Assembly (NCBI GenBank): GCA_044506885.1
Contig: JBIQKC010000015.1
Coordinates: 1-64,000 of the forward strand
DNA: 64,000 nt
DNA from: Croceibacterium_A sp044506885
GTDB lineage: Bacteria > Pseudomonadota > Alphaproteobacteria > Sphingomonadales > Sphingomonadaceae
Direction of reading: 5' to 3'
This document shows positions 41,801-53,800 of this stretch, in pieces. Below the pieces are notes generated by a model. It had not been told where the DNA came from. It did not search any database and saw nothing but the letters and a program-made list of their open reading frames with translations. The translations under genes were made by a program, and so were the position numbers. Position 1 is the first letter of the stretch; each line of letters begins with the position of its first letter.

Positions 41801-44800
41801 ACTTCCGAAGGCACCAGGTCGGGATGCGCGAGAACGAGTTCGAGGCTCGCGCCATCGTTGTCGGATTCGGCCCCGCCCTCGAAGATCTGGCCGTTGGCGT
41901 CGGTCCGGACGAGGATGTGATATTCCTCGTCGCCGAGGTTGGCCGGCAGCGTGACCGTGTGCTTCACCTCGTAGCTTTCGCCGGGGGCGAGGCTGAAGGT
42001 GCGGATTACGTTGGCGAGCGTGGTGCTGCCGGCGACGGTTTCGTCGCGATCGATATAGATACGGTCGGTCCACGGCGCTTCGGCCGGCTGGGTGCCGGTG
42101 TTGCGCACCACGTAAGTCACTTCGACCGCCTGCCCCGGCACCGCGCCTTCGGGCACGGTAACGCTTTCGACGACGAGGTTCGGCGCCGGCGCGGAAGCGA
42201 AGGCGATCGGCGTCGAAACGCCGATATTGTCCGCTTCGGCGAGGTTCTCGAACACCGTTTCCCCGGCGTCGGTGATCAGGATCAGCCGGTACTGGCCCGA
42301 GCGCCCGTCGTTCACGGTGACCGGGACCGAAACCGAATAGGTCGCGCCGATCGCCAGCGGCCCGTTGCGCACGACTTCGGCCAGCACCAGGTCGTCCGCG
42401 CTCGGCGTGTCGTCGGCGGAAAGCACGATACGGTCCACATGCCCGCCGGCAGCGGCCGCGTCCCCTGTGTTCCGCACGCGCCACGACACCGTGAAGGTCT
42501 CGCCGCCCGAAACAGTGCCCGCAGGGCCGAACACCACATCGGCGACAAGGTTCGGCGCCTTGCTGGTGACGACGATCGCCCTGGCGTCGCTGGCGTTGTC
42601 CGCGCGCGTATCGGGTTCGAGCACCGCCCCGCCCGCGTCGGCGACCACGAACAAGCTGTATTCCCCGCCGATGTCCGACGGCAGTTCGAAAGCGGCGGAA
42701 GCGTTGTAGCTGCCCCCCGCCGCCAGAGAGGCGGCGCGGGCGAGCGTGCCAAGCACGATGTCGTCCCCGTTGCCGAGAATGCCGTCCTCGCTCAGGATCA
42801 CGCTGTCGAACCAGCCTCCGGCCGCGGCCACGCCGCCGGCGTTCGAGACGCGCCAGCTTACGGTTATCTCCTCGCCGCCCATCGCGCTCGCCGGTGCGGT
42901 CACGATTACCGCGCGCAGGTCGGCGTAGAGGCTTTCGCTCACCTCGGCGTTGACGAAAGCCGTGTTATTGTTCTCGGCATTGTGGCCGCTGGCCACCTCG
43001 CGCACCGTTCCCGCCGCGCCGCCCGCGCCGCGATCGCCGTAGACGGTCACGCGGATCCGCCCGACAGAGCTTTCGCCCTCGGGCAGGGCGAAGGCGAAGG
43101 TCTTCTGCCGCGTCTGCCCCGCGCCAAGCGCGGTGAGCGACGCGGCCGCGATGTCGAGCAGCACCGCGCCGGTGTCGAGGTTCTGGACATAGACCCGGTC
43201 GGTCCACCCGGCGAGCGTATCGGCGTTGCCGATATTCGTCTCGTCCCAGGTGAGCGTGATCGTATCGCCGGCCGAAGGTTCGGACTCGGCGATGGCGAGG
43301 TTGGAGATGGTCAGGTCAGGGGCCGAAACGATATTCGCGACCGTCGCATTGTTCGTCTCGGCCGTGCCTTCCTCGTTCGCTTCGGGCGCCTGGTCGAGGA
43401 TGTCGGTGGTGATCGTGAACTGGAAGGCGCCGTGCGCGGCGATGCCTTCCGGCCAGACGATCTCGTAGCTGCTCTCGCGGCTTGCGCCCGCTCCCAACGC
43501 TGCCGCCACGGCCACTGTGTCGACGACGAAGTTCTGGCCGCTGGTGGTGTTGCGCACCACGATCCGCTCGCTGTAGCCGCCGCTGGTGCCCAGCGTACCG
43601 GCGTTGCGCGTGATCCACTTGAGCGTGACGGTATCGCCCGGCGCCCAGCCGGAAGCGGGCTCCGCAACGACATTCTCGACCACCAGATCGATGAACGGCG
43701 CCAGCGCGGACGTAACTTCGATGCTTGCGGTGTTGTTCGTCTCGGCGCTGCCGGCGACATTGCCTTCCTCGACCGCGTTGGTGACGTCGAGCGCAAGCGA
43801 GAAGCTGATCCGCCCCACGCCGTCGTTGCCCGCCGGCAGCGTGATCGTCGTCTGCCGCAGCCGCTCGGCTCCGTCAGCCAGCGTGCCGCCGTTGTCGTCG
43901 ATCACGAAGTTGCCGATGACCTCGTTGGTGTCGAGGTTGCGCACGATCACGCGGTCGGACCACGTACCCTCGGCCGGCTCGCCGCCGTTATTGCGCGTCT
44001 TCCAGCTCAGCGTCACGGTGCCGCCCGAATAGATCGGTCCGTCTGAACTGACGGCCAGCTCGGTCGCGACCAGGTCGGGCGCGTCGCCGGCCGCGGGATC
44101 GATCACGATCGGCTCGCTCTCGGGCACTTCGAACACGTTGAAGCCGAAAGTGCCGACGTCCGCCGCGTTGTAGATGCGGCCCTCGATCATCAGCGTGTAA
44201 ATGCCGGTGGCCGGAATGACGAAATCGGCAACTTCGCTGAACGCGCCCTGGAACAATTGCTGGCCAAAAGGCCCGATCAGCCGCCAGGTCGCGCTGACGC
44301 CGCTCAGGTTCTGCTGGTCGAAGAAGAACCGGTCTCCCTCGTCGGCGGAGAAGCGGTATAGCTCGGTTTCCGAGCCGGGGCTCAGCGTGCCGTTGACCGG
44401 CAGGCCGGGAGTGATCGTGGTGGCGCTCGCCAGATCGGACACACGCAGGGCGAAGCTACGCCCGTCGACGGCGTTGTTCGTCACCTTCAGCGTGTATTCG
44501 CCGGCCGAAAGGTTGAGAACGGGGTTGGCGGTGAAATCGTAGCTGTCGGTGTTGCGGAAGTTGCGCGACGCTTCTTCGCCGCGCGGCCCGATCAGGGTCC
44601 AGCTCAGCGCGGCGTCGTTGGTCAGCGTATCGACGTTGATCAGCGCCGGGGCATCGAGCGTGAAGGTAAGCAGCGACGACTGGTGCGCCTGGTCGAGCGA
44701 ACCGGAATAGGTCTCGCCCAGCGTCAGACCGGCGGCCTTGTCCGCAATCCGCGTGACCTGGAACTCGTAGTCAAGCGTCCCCGAGCCGTCGACGCGGCCC

Positions 44801-47800
44801 TCGAACAGCAGCGTGTAGACCCCGTCCTTGGCCAGTTCCTGCGGCCCCACGTCGGAATCGAAGTTGCTGCTGAATACCAGCCGCCCGTGCGGATCGAGCA
44901 GCCGCCATTGGCCGTTGCCGGTATTGCTCCGCGAATCGAAGAACAGCCGGTCGCCCGCCGCGCCGGTGAACTTGTAGAGTTGCGTCGAATCCGCCGGATC
45001 GAGCTGGCCCGTGGTCGGCGCGTCGAGCGTCAGCGCGGAAGCCGAAGCAAGGTCGAGCAACCGGAACGCATAGTCGCCGGTAACGTCTCCCGTGGCATCG
45101 ACCGTCAGCACGTAATCGCCCGCCAGGGCGAAGATCGCCGTGGAATCGGTGCGCCAGGTGGAATCCGAGCGTTGGAACGTGCGCGAATCGATCTGGCCCG
45201 CCGGGCCGGTCAACGTCCACGAGATATTGTTGTTGTCGGTCAGCGTATCGAACACCAGCCGCGTCGCTTGCGCGAGCGAGAAGGTGAAGCGCGCCTTGTC
45301 GCCGGGCGCGGCGATGCTGCTTTCGACGATTTCGCCGAGAGTCAGCGCAGCGGAGGTGTCCGCCATGGCGTGGATGGCGAACGACAGCGTCTGCGGCGCG
45401 GTGGCGCCGATGCGCCCTTCGACGACGAACGTATAGGTTCCCGTCAGCGGAAGGTTCGGCGCCTCCAGGTCGTTGATCATCCGGTTGGGGCCAAACACGA
45501 GGTTGCCCGCCGGATCGTAGAGCCTGGCATAAGGTTCGGTCGAACCGCTCACGTTGTCGAAATAGAGCTTTTGCCCGGCCACCGCGTCGAACGAATAGAT
45601 CGCTGTCCTGCTGCCGGGGGTGAGAGTAACCGTCTCCACCTCGCCCAGCGTCAGTTCGGTCGCTTCGGTGAACGATGCCAGACGGAACGAGAAGCTGCCG
45701 GTGTTGGCGCCGGCAGCCGAAATCGCCACGGTGTAGGTGCCGGGGCTCAGGTTCATCACCGTATTGCCGCCAAGTTCCCACGAATCGGACTGTGTGAACC
45801 GCCGCGCATCGCCGGTCTGCGTCGGCCCTTCGATCTCCCAGAACAGATTGCCGTTGTTGGTCAGCGCATCGAACACGACCGGCGTCTCTTCGGCCAGCGT
45901 GAAGCTGTAGCGGTAGACGCCGCCGGCGCGCGCGACACTGCCGGAAACGACCTCGCCCAGCGTCAGCGCCGGCATCGGCGTTGCGGCGGGCGTCATCGAA
46001 ACGCCGATATTGTCCAGTTCCTGATCGCCGATGGCGGTCCCCTGGAAGGCGCTGAACATCGCCCGGTGCGCCTCGAGTTCGACCCCGCCGATGAAATACC
46101 GGTCGATCGGCCGGACCGTCTCGCCACCGGGGGCCTTCAGCAGCAGGCTGACGAGCACGCCGCCGTCGGTCCGCTCCACCAGCAACTGTCCGTGGTTCCA
46201 TTCACCGCTCGCGAGGAGGAGCCCCGGATCGGCGAAGTCGGCCAGCTTCACGCCGTTGTAGTGCAACTGGACATGATTGGCGTTGGGGTCGCCGCTGCCC
46301 TGGTTGGGATCGAGGTGCACGGCAAGCACGCCGGGCGCATCGGGCAGCGTCGAAGTCGAATGGCCCGGCCCCGCCAGTCCGTAGAGCGAAACCGGCAGCA
46401 GCGCGACGGAAATGCCCTCTGGATCGGTCGTCTGGCCGGGGCGGCGCTCGATGCGGAAATCGAAATCGACCGCGATCTGGTCCTGCCGGCCGCTGCCGGT
46501 GACGGAGAACACGATGTCGTTGCGCACGTTCGTCGCGAGGGTGTCGGTCAGGCGCAGGAAGTCGCCCGTCGGTCCGCCGGACAATACCTGAGCCTGCGCA
46601 CCCTGCCGGTTGACGAGCACGTAAGGCAGGTTCGCGTCGTCCCAGTTCTGCGCCGTCTCCCCGCCAGCGGCGGGTTGCAGCGGCACGTCGAACAGGAAGG
46701 CGTAAGGGGCGTCGGCGGTGTTGGAATCGCGGCCCTCGATCAGCAGGGTATAAGTCCCGGCCAGCGTCGCGGTGAGCAAGCCGGTATCGCCGAAGGTCGT
46801 CGGGCCGTAGACCTGCTGGCCCAGCGGATCGATCAGCCGCCAGCGGTTGTTGCCCGAAACGCTCTGCGTGGACTGGAGCCGGAACCGCATCCCCTCGGTG
46901 GCGGTGAACCGGTACATGTCGGTTTCGCGGCCGAGTTGCGAGAAGGTGCCGTTGTAGTTGCTCCCCGGCGCCATCGCCGTCGCCGAGCCGAGATCGAGCA
47001 GGCGGAAGGCGTAAGCGCCGGTGAAATCCCCCGCGCCGTCGACCGTGAGCGTATAGCCGCCCGCCCGAAGGTCGAGCACCGGATTGCCGCTGAAATCGAT
47101 CCCGTCGGAAGACCGGAACTCGCGCGCGGTGACGACGGCGCCATCCGGCCCGCGCAGCGACCAGTTGACGAATTGCAGGTCGGAGAAGCTGTCGAAGACC
47201 AGCCGCTTCGCGCTGTCGAGCGTGAAGCTGTATTCATGGGTTGCGCCTGGCGCGGCAACGGTGGCGTCGACACGCTCGCCGATGGTCAGCGCCGAGGACT
47301 GCACGGTCACCGGCGCGACACGGAAGGCGTAGCGGCCCCCCGCGTTCTGCGACACGCGGCCTTCGATCAGCAGCGTGTACGTGCCGGTCAGCGGCATTTC
47401 CACGTTGTCGAGGTCGCTGAAGCCGCTCGACCCGAACACGTCCTTGCCGGAGGGATCGACCAGCCGCCACCAGATCTCGTTGCCGACATCGATCGCGTCG
47501 AAGACGAACTTCTCGCCCGCGTTGGCGGCGAACTTGTAGGCGACGGTCGAATTGGACGGCGCCAGATCGCTTTGCACCGTCGTGTTCATCGCCAGCGGAA
47601 TCGCGCTCGCGAGATCGGTCAGCCGGAAGTTGAAATACCCCGTCACGTCGTTCGCGGCATCGACGGTCAGGACGTAATCGCCGGGCCCGAGCCGCAGCGC
47701 GGGATTGGCGATGTCGCGCGAATCCGACAGGTCGAACCGCCGGCCTTCCACGACCGGGCCCTCCGGGCCAGTCAGCGTCCAGGTGAAGTTCGAATTGTCG

Positions 47801-50800
47801 GTCAGGCTGTCGAACAGCGCGAACGTTTCCGCCGCGAGCGTGAAACTGTAGGACTTCGTCTGGCCGGGGATGTCGATACGGCCGCTGACCCCGTTGGGGT
47901 TGAGGCCACGCAACTGCGCCCCGCCCGAAAGCGCCGTGCTCTCGAAATCGAGCGCATAGAGCAGGCCGGCCGTTCCGGGCGAGGCCGGCGTCGCCATTCC
48001 GGCGATGAGTTGTTCCTGCGTTCGCGCGATCGACCACAGGCGCAGCCCGTCGATCGCACCTTCGATCATTCCGAGGTGGCTGGCCGCCTCGCTCGTACGC
48101 CCGAGCCATAGCGGCGCGTCGTTCTGCACCGCGTTGTTTCCGCGGATTGCCGCCGACGCGCGCTCCGCGCCGTTGACGTAGATCTTGAGCTGCCCGTTGT
48201 CGCGATCGGATACCAACGCGACGTGTACCCATTCGCCAAGGGTGAACGCGCCGCCGGCGGTCTGCGCGGTCTGATTGCCGACGGAGTCGCCGACCAGCGC
48301 GTGAATGGCTCCCGAGCTATTGACCGACAGGTGATAGGGAACCGGAGCGGCGGCGTTGTTGCCTTTGGTGGCCAGGACGGTCCAGGTGTCGGTGTAGCGA
48401 TCGAGCTTGAACCATCCCTCGAGGGTCACGTTGCGCGCCGGAGAAATCTCGGCGGAGTTCGGAACCTCGACATAGTCGACGCCCCGCAACGTCAGCGCAT
48501 TGCCGCTCTTGCCCGGCTCGACGCGCGGCGCGTCGGGATTGGGGCCGTCGAGCACGATCGGCGTCGGCGCGTCCTGCGGCATGGAGTAGACGGCGAAGCG
48601 ATAGTCGATCGGCCAGTCGCGCCAGACGCGTCCTTCGACCAGCAGCGTGTAGGTCCCGCCGGCCATCAGCGGGCCGGTATCCAGGTCGGCGAAGTTGACC
48701 GCGCCGGCGACCTGCCGTCCGAACGGATCGATCAGCCGGAACGCCGCGCGATCCGCGCCCGCGCCGAACGCCTGCGCGTCGATGAACAAGCGTTCGCCGG
48801 GGGTGACGTCGAAGCTGTAGGCGTAGTTTTCCCCCGCGCCGTAAATCGTGCCGGCAACGGCGCTGTCCTTGGCGATCGCCGTCGCGCTGCCGAGGTCGAG
48901 AATGCGGAAAGCGAACGCGCCCGAGGCCGCTCCGTTGCCATCGACCGTCAGTGTGTATTCGCCCGCTTCGGCCCGGAATACCGGGTTGGCGTTGCCGAAC
49001 TCCCGGCTGTCGCCGTTGCGCATGTTGCGCGTCACCGCGATGCCGTCCGGCCCGACGATGGTGACCGTCATCGCATTGTTGTCGTGCAGCGCGTCGAACA
49101 CGAGGTTGGCGGCCTCGTCGAGCGTGAACGTATAGATTCGCTGGTCGCCCGGCTGGGCGAGCCGGCCCTGAACCACGCCGTGGAGCGTGTCGAAATCGCT
49201 CCGCACCTGGACCGCCGCGCCGCTGACCGCTTCGAGCGTGGTGTTGCCGGCCGACAGGTTGTCGAAGCTCAGCCGCGTGACGAGGCCGGTCGCGTCGCTC
49301 GGCGCGCCGGCGTTCATCTCGGCCTGGATCTGCTCCTGCGTCCGGCCTCCGCTCCATACGCGGACTTCGTCGATCCCGCCTTCGAGCCGGCGATAGCCTT
49401 CATCCCACTCCGGCGTGCTGCCGATGTAGAGCGGGGTGTCAGACGATCCGTTGTGGTCCGCCGTGACGATCGTCCGCGACGCCGCCAGCTCGCCGTTGAC
49501 GTAGATCTTCATTTCGCCGGTGCTGCGCTCGATCACTACCGCGACATGCGACCACTGACCGTACTGGACCGCCCCGCTCGGCGTCTCCAGCGTGTCGTTC
49601 GAGCTCCCGCGCATGCTCGAAACGTGGATCAGCCCGTTACTGTGGAGCCAGACGGTATAACCGCGCTGCCCGGCTTCGTTGGCCTTGTGGATGAGCGGCA
49701 TCCAGGTATCGGTGGCGCGGTCCGGGTTGACCCAGAATTCGACCGTCAGGTCCTGTCGCAAATCGAGCGCCGCGTTCTCGACCCTCACTTCCTCGTGGCT
49801 GGTCATCGCCAGCGCGTTGCCGATCTTGCCCGTGCGCAGCGCCGGCCCGCCGAGCCCGTCGTCGAGGTCGAGCGCCTGGATGGTCGTCGTCGAATCGTGG
49901 AGCGCGAACGAATAGGCGCGGCTCGCGGCCGTGTCCCACACGCGTCCTTCGACCAAGATCGTATACGCGCCGCTCTTCGCGGCCGTGAATTCGATGTCGC
50001 CGAAGCTGTAAGGCGTCGCGACCTGACGTCCATCCGGATCGATGATCCGGACCGCGACATTGGACGCGTTCTGGATCTGACGGAAGAAATAGCGCTCGCC
50101 GGCGACCGCGCCGAACGAATAGACGTCCGTTTCGTTGACCGGCGAGAGTTCGCCGCTCACCGGCTGCCGCATCGCGATCGCGCTGGCGTCCGCCAGATCG
50201 AGCAGGCGGAAGCTGGCGTCGCCGGTGGTGAACCCATTGCCCGAAACGGTGAGGACATAGCTCCCCGGCGCCAGGTCGATCACACGCTCGGACGTCGCCT
50301 CATGCGAATCGCTGTAATAGAAGTTGTTCGACGCGATGCTTCCGGTGACGCCGCTCAGGCTCCACAGCATGTTGGTGTTGGAGGTGAGCGAATCGAAATA
50401 GACCCTGGTCCGCTCGGTCAGGGTGAATTCCAGCCGCGTCCGCTCGGTCGGGCGAGCGATGGTGACCGTGGTCGTCGCTCCCAGCGTCAGTGGCGCGGGA
50501 GCCGGATCCACCGGGCGGTCGAGCACGAAACGATAGGCGCGTTCGGCGGCCGTGTCCGACACCCGGCCCTCGATCAGCAGATAGTAGGTTCCGCCCAGTT
50601 CGGTGGTGAAGCTGCGGTCGTCGAATCCCAGCGCGCCCGTCACGTCGCGGCCGAACCGGTCGACCACGCGCATCCACGCCCAGCCGGCATCGCTCAGGTC
50701 GTCGAAGACGAAAGTCTCGCCGGCGTCGGCTTCGAAGCTGTAGACCTGCGTCTTGTTGCCTGGGGCGAGAACGGTATCGGTCTGCTCGCCGTTTCCGGCC

Positions 50801-53800
50801 AGAGCCGTCGCGTCGGCCGCCAGATCGATCAGACGAAAACCGTAGTCGCCGAACGCGGCGCCGACGCCGTCGATCAGCAGCTCGTAGCTTCCCGCTCCGA
50901 GCAAGGCCGAAGGCAGGGTCGCGCGATTGAGGCTGTCGGCGTTGTGGAACCCGCCTTCCACCGCCCCGCCGGGACCCGTCAGCCGCCAGCTCAGCCCGCT
51001 GTTGTTGGTCAGCGAATCGAACACAACCAGCCGCGGCTCCGCGAGCGTGAAGGTGAAGCGCTGCATCGCGCCGGGCGCGGGCAGGGCGCCTGTCGTCACT
51101 TCGTTGACGGTCAGCGCCACCGGCGCAGGCTCGCTCACCTTGCTCAGCGAGAAAGCAAAATCGTCGGTCGAGCCGCTGTTGTACGACCGCCCCTCGATCA
51201 GCAGCGTGTACGTTCCCGTCACCGGAAGGTCGAACTCGCGGTCGGCGAACGACACGGGGCCGAATATCTGCCGTCCGTAGGGATCGATCAGCCGCATCGC
51301 CGCATCGGCGCTCGTGCGCATGTCGAGGACGATCTTGTCTCCGGCAGCGCCCGAGAAGCTGTAGAGCGAGGTGATCGCACGCGGGGTCAGAGCTCCGTCG
51401 ACCTGCGTATTATCGACCGTGATCGGCGTCGAAACGTCGAGATCGAGCAACCGGAAGCCATAGGCCCCGGCAGTGCCGGAAACGCGCAGTTGATAGGTGC
51501 CGGCGAGCGGCAGGTCGATCGCCAGGTTGCCCGAGCGCTCCCACGAATCCGAGCCGCCGAACGAAATCGGTCCGACCTCGACGCCCCGCGGCCCGACGAG
51601 AGTCCAGCTCTTGTTGAAGTCGGAGACGAGGGAATCGAAATAGAGGCGCTTCGCCTCGGTCGTGGTGAAGGTATAGGCGTCGGTCGTGGAGCCGCTTGCC
51701 AGGGTTCCCGACACGCTCGACCCGAGCGTCAGGGCAGCGCCGGTGGAAAGACTGGGCGGCGGGGTGTTGCCCGTCCTGCTGATCCGGAAGCTGTAGTCGT
51801 GCTTCGCCGTGACGTAGTAGCGCGGCTCGATCAGGACCGTGTAGGCGCCGGCCATGCCCAGGGTTAGCGTCGTCGTCCCGTCGAAATAGACCGGCCCGTG
51901 GACTTGCCGTCCGGTCGGATCGAGCACCCGCAGGTAGGCGTTGCCGCTGCCGGCGCCGGCGATCTTCTCGATCGCGATCTCGTCGCCGGCCGCGCCGGTG
52001 AAGCGATAGGCGTCCGTCTCGCGCACATCGAGGCTGCCGGCGACCGTATCGCCCAGCGTCGCGGCGCTGGCGCTGGCGATGTCGAGCAGCCGGAAGGCAT
52101 AGTCGGTGTCCGCGTCGCCCACGCCGTCGACGCGCAGTTCGTAGGCGCCCGCCGGCAGGTCGAGCACGCTGCCCGAGAACATGTCGTACGAATCGGACGC
52201 GGCGAAGCTGCGCGCCGAAACCTCGACTCCGCGCGGCCCGGTCAGGGTCCAGGTAAGGTTCGAGGCGGTCGACAGGGTGTCGAACACCAGCTTCCGGCCC
52301 GCCGCGAGGGTAAAGCGATGGACGGTCTGCGAACCCGGATCGATATGGCCGCTCGTCGTCGCCCCGATCGTGAGCGTCGCCTCCTGGTCGACGACTTCGA
52401 GCACTCTGGCGGTGAACTGCGCGGCTGCGGTGTTGGCGCCCTGCCCTTCGACCAGCAGCGTGTAGGTTCCTGTTTGCGGCAGGTCGACGAGGTCGATGTC
52501 CGCCAGCGATCCCGGCCCATGCAGCAATTGCCCGTCAGGGCGATAGATTCGCGCTGTGAGCGATGCGCCGGTTGAGGTCAGCACGTCGAGGAACAGGTGC
52601 CCGCCCGCCTCTCCCTGGAAGCGGAACATCTTCGTTTCGGTCGCGGGGACGACGCGCTGCGTAGCCAGCGCCGCGGTCGGCGACAGGTCCGGCGCAGTAG
52701 CGCCAGTCGCTTCGTCGAACCGCCAGTAGCCGACCAGTCCGGTGGACGATGCGGCCACCGGGGCGTCCTTCGCCGCCGCGATCTGTGCGCCGGAACGGGC
52801 CACGTTCCAGATCCGCAGCTCGTCGATGGATCCGCCCCACAGGTAGTTGCCGCCGGGGGCTGCGCCGATCGCGAGCGGCGCCGTGGTGTGGTTGATCGCG
52901 CCTTCGAAAGCGCGTTCCGAGGCGAGCGCGCCATCGACGTAGAGCCGCAGCATCGAACCGTCGAAAGTCGCCGCAATGTGCGTCCACACTTCCACCGGCA
53001 GGGCGGCCTCGACGAAGGTGTCGCTCCAGCTGTTGACGAAGAACCGGATGCCTCCGGGGGTCTGCATCAACCCGTACCCGTTCGACCAATTGGTAGTACC
53101 GGTCTTGGCCGCAACCGATTCGTACCCGGCATCCTCGTCGGCGAGTATCCACGCTTCCAGCGTGATCTGACCGGGCCGCAACGCCGGGCTGTCGGGCACC
53201 GAAAGATCGGCCGATCCGCCAACCCGCCAGGCACGGTTCTCCGCCGCCCCCATCGCCGAATAGTCGAGCGGCGCTCCCGAGCGGCGCTCCAGCCGGTCGA
53301 TTACGCCGCCGTCGCCGATGACGCCGCCGAACTCCACGCCGGTTGCAACAGCGGTCCCGCCGCCCGCGTCGAGCAGGCGGAACGCGAACGCCCCTTTCGC
53401 ATCGCCATCGGCGAATACCCGCAAGCGATAGTTTCCGGCCACGAGAGCGAGCAACGGGTCGCCGCCTCCTGCGTCGGACGACGTGAACGCGCGCCCGTCG
53501 ACCACCGTGCCGCGCGGCCCGGTCAGGCTCCAGCGCATCCCCGTTTCGGAGCGCAATGCGTCGAAGAACAGGCGCGTATCGTTCGCCAGCGTGAAATCGA
53601 AGGAGCGGGAATTTCCCGGCCCGCCGAGCTCGCGCGTCACCGTCTCGCCCGCCGAGATCGTTTCCTCGAGATGCTCGACCCGCGCCAGCGTGAACGAATA
53701 ATCGAACGCCTGGGTGTTCGAATCGCGCCCTTCGATGGCGAGGGTGTAGCGCCCCGTCCTCTCGAGCGTGAATTCGCTCGTGTCCTGAAAGTTCGAAGGT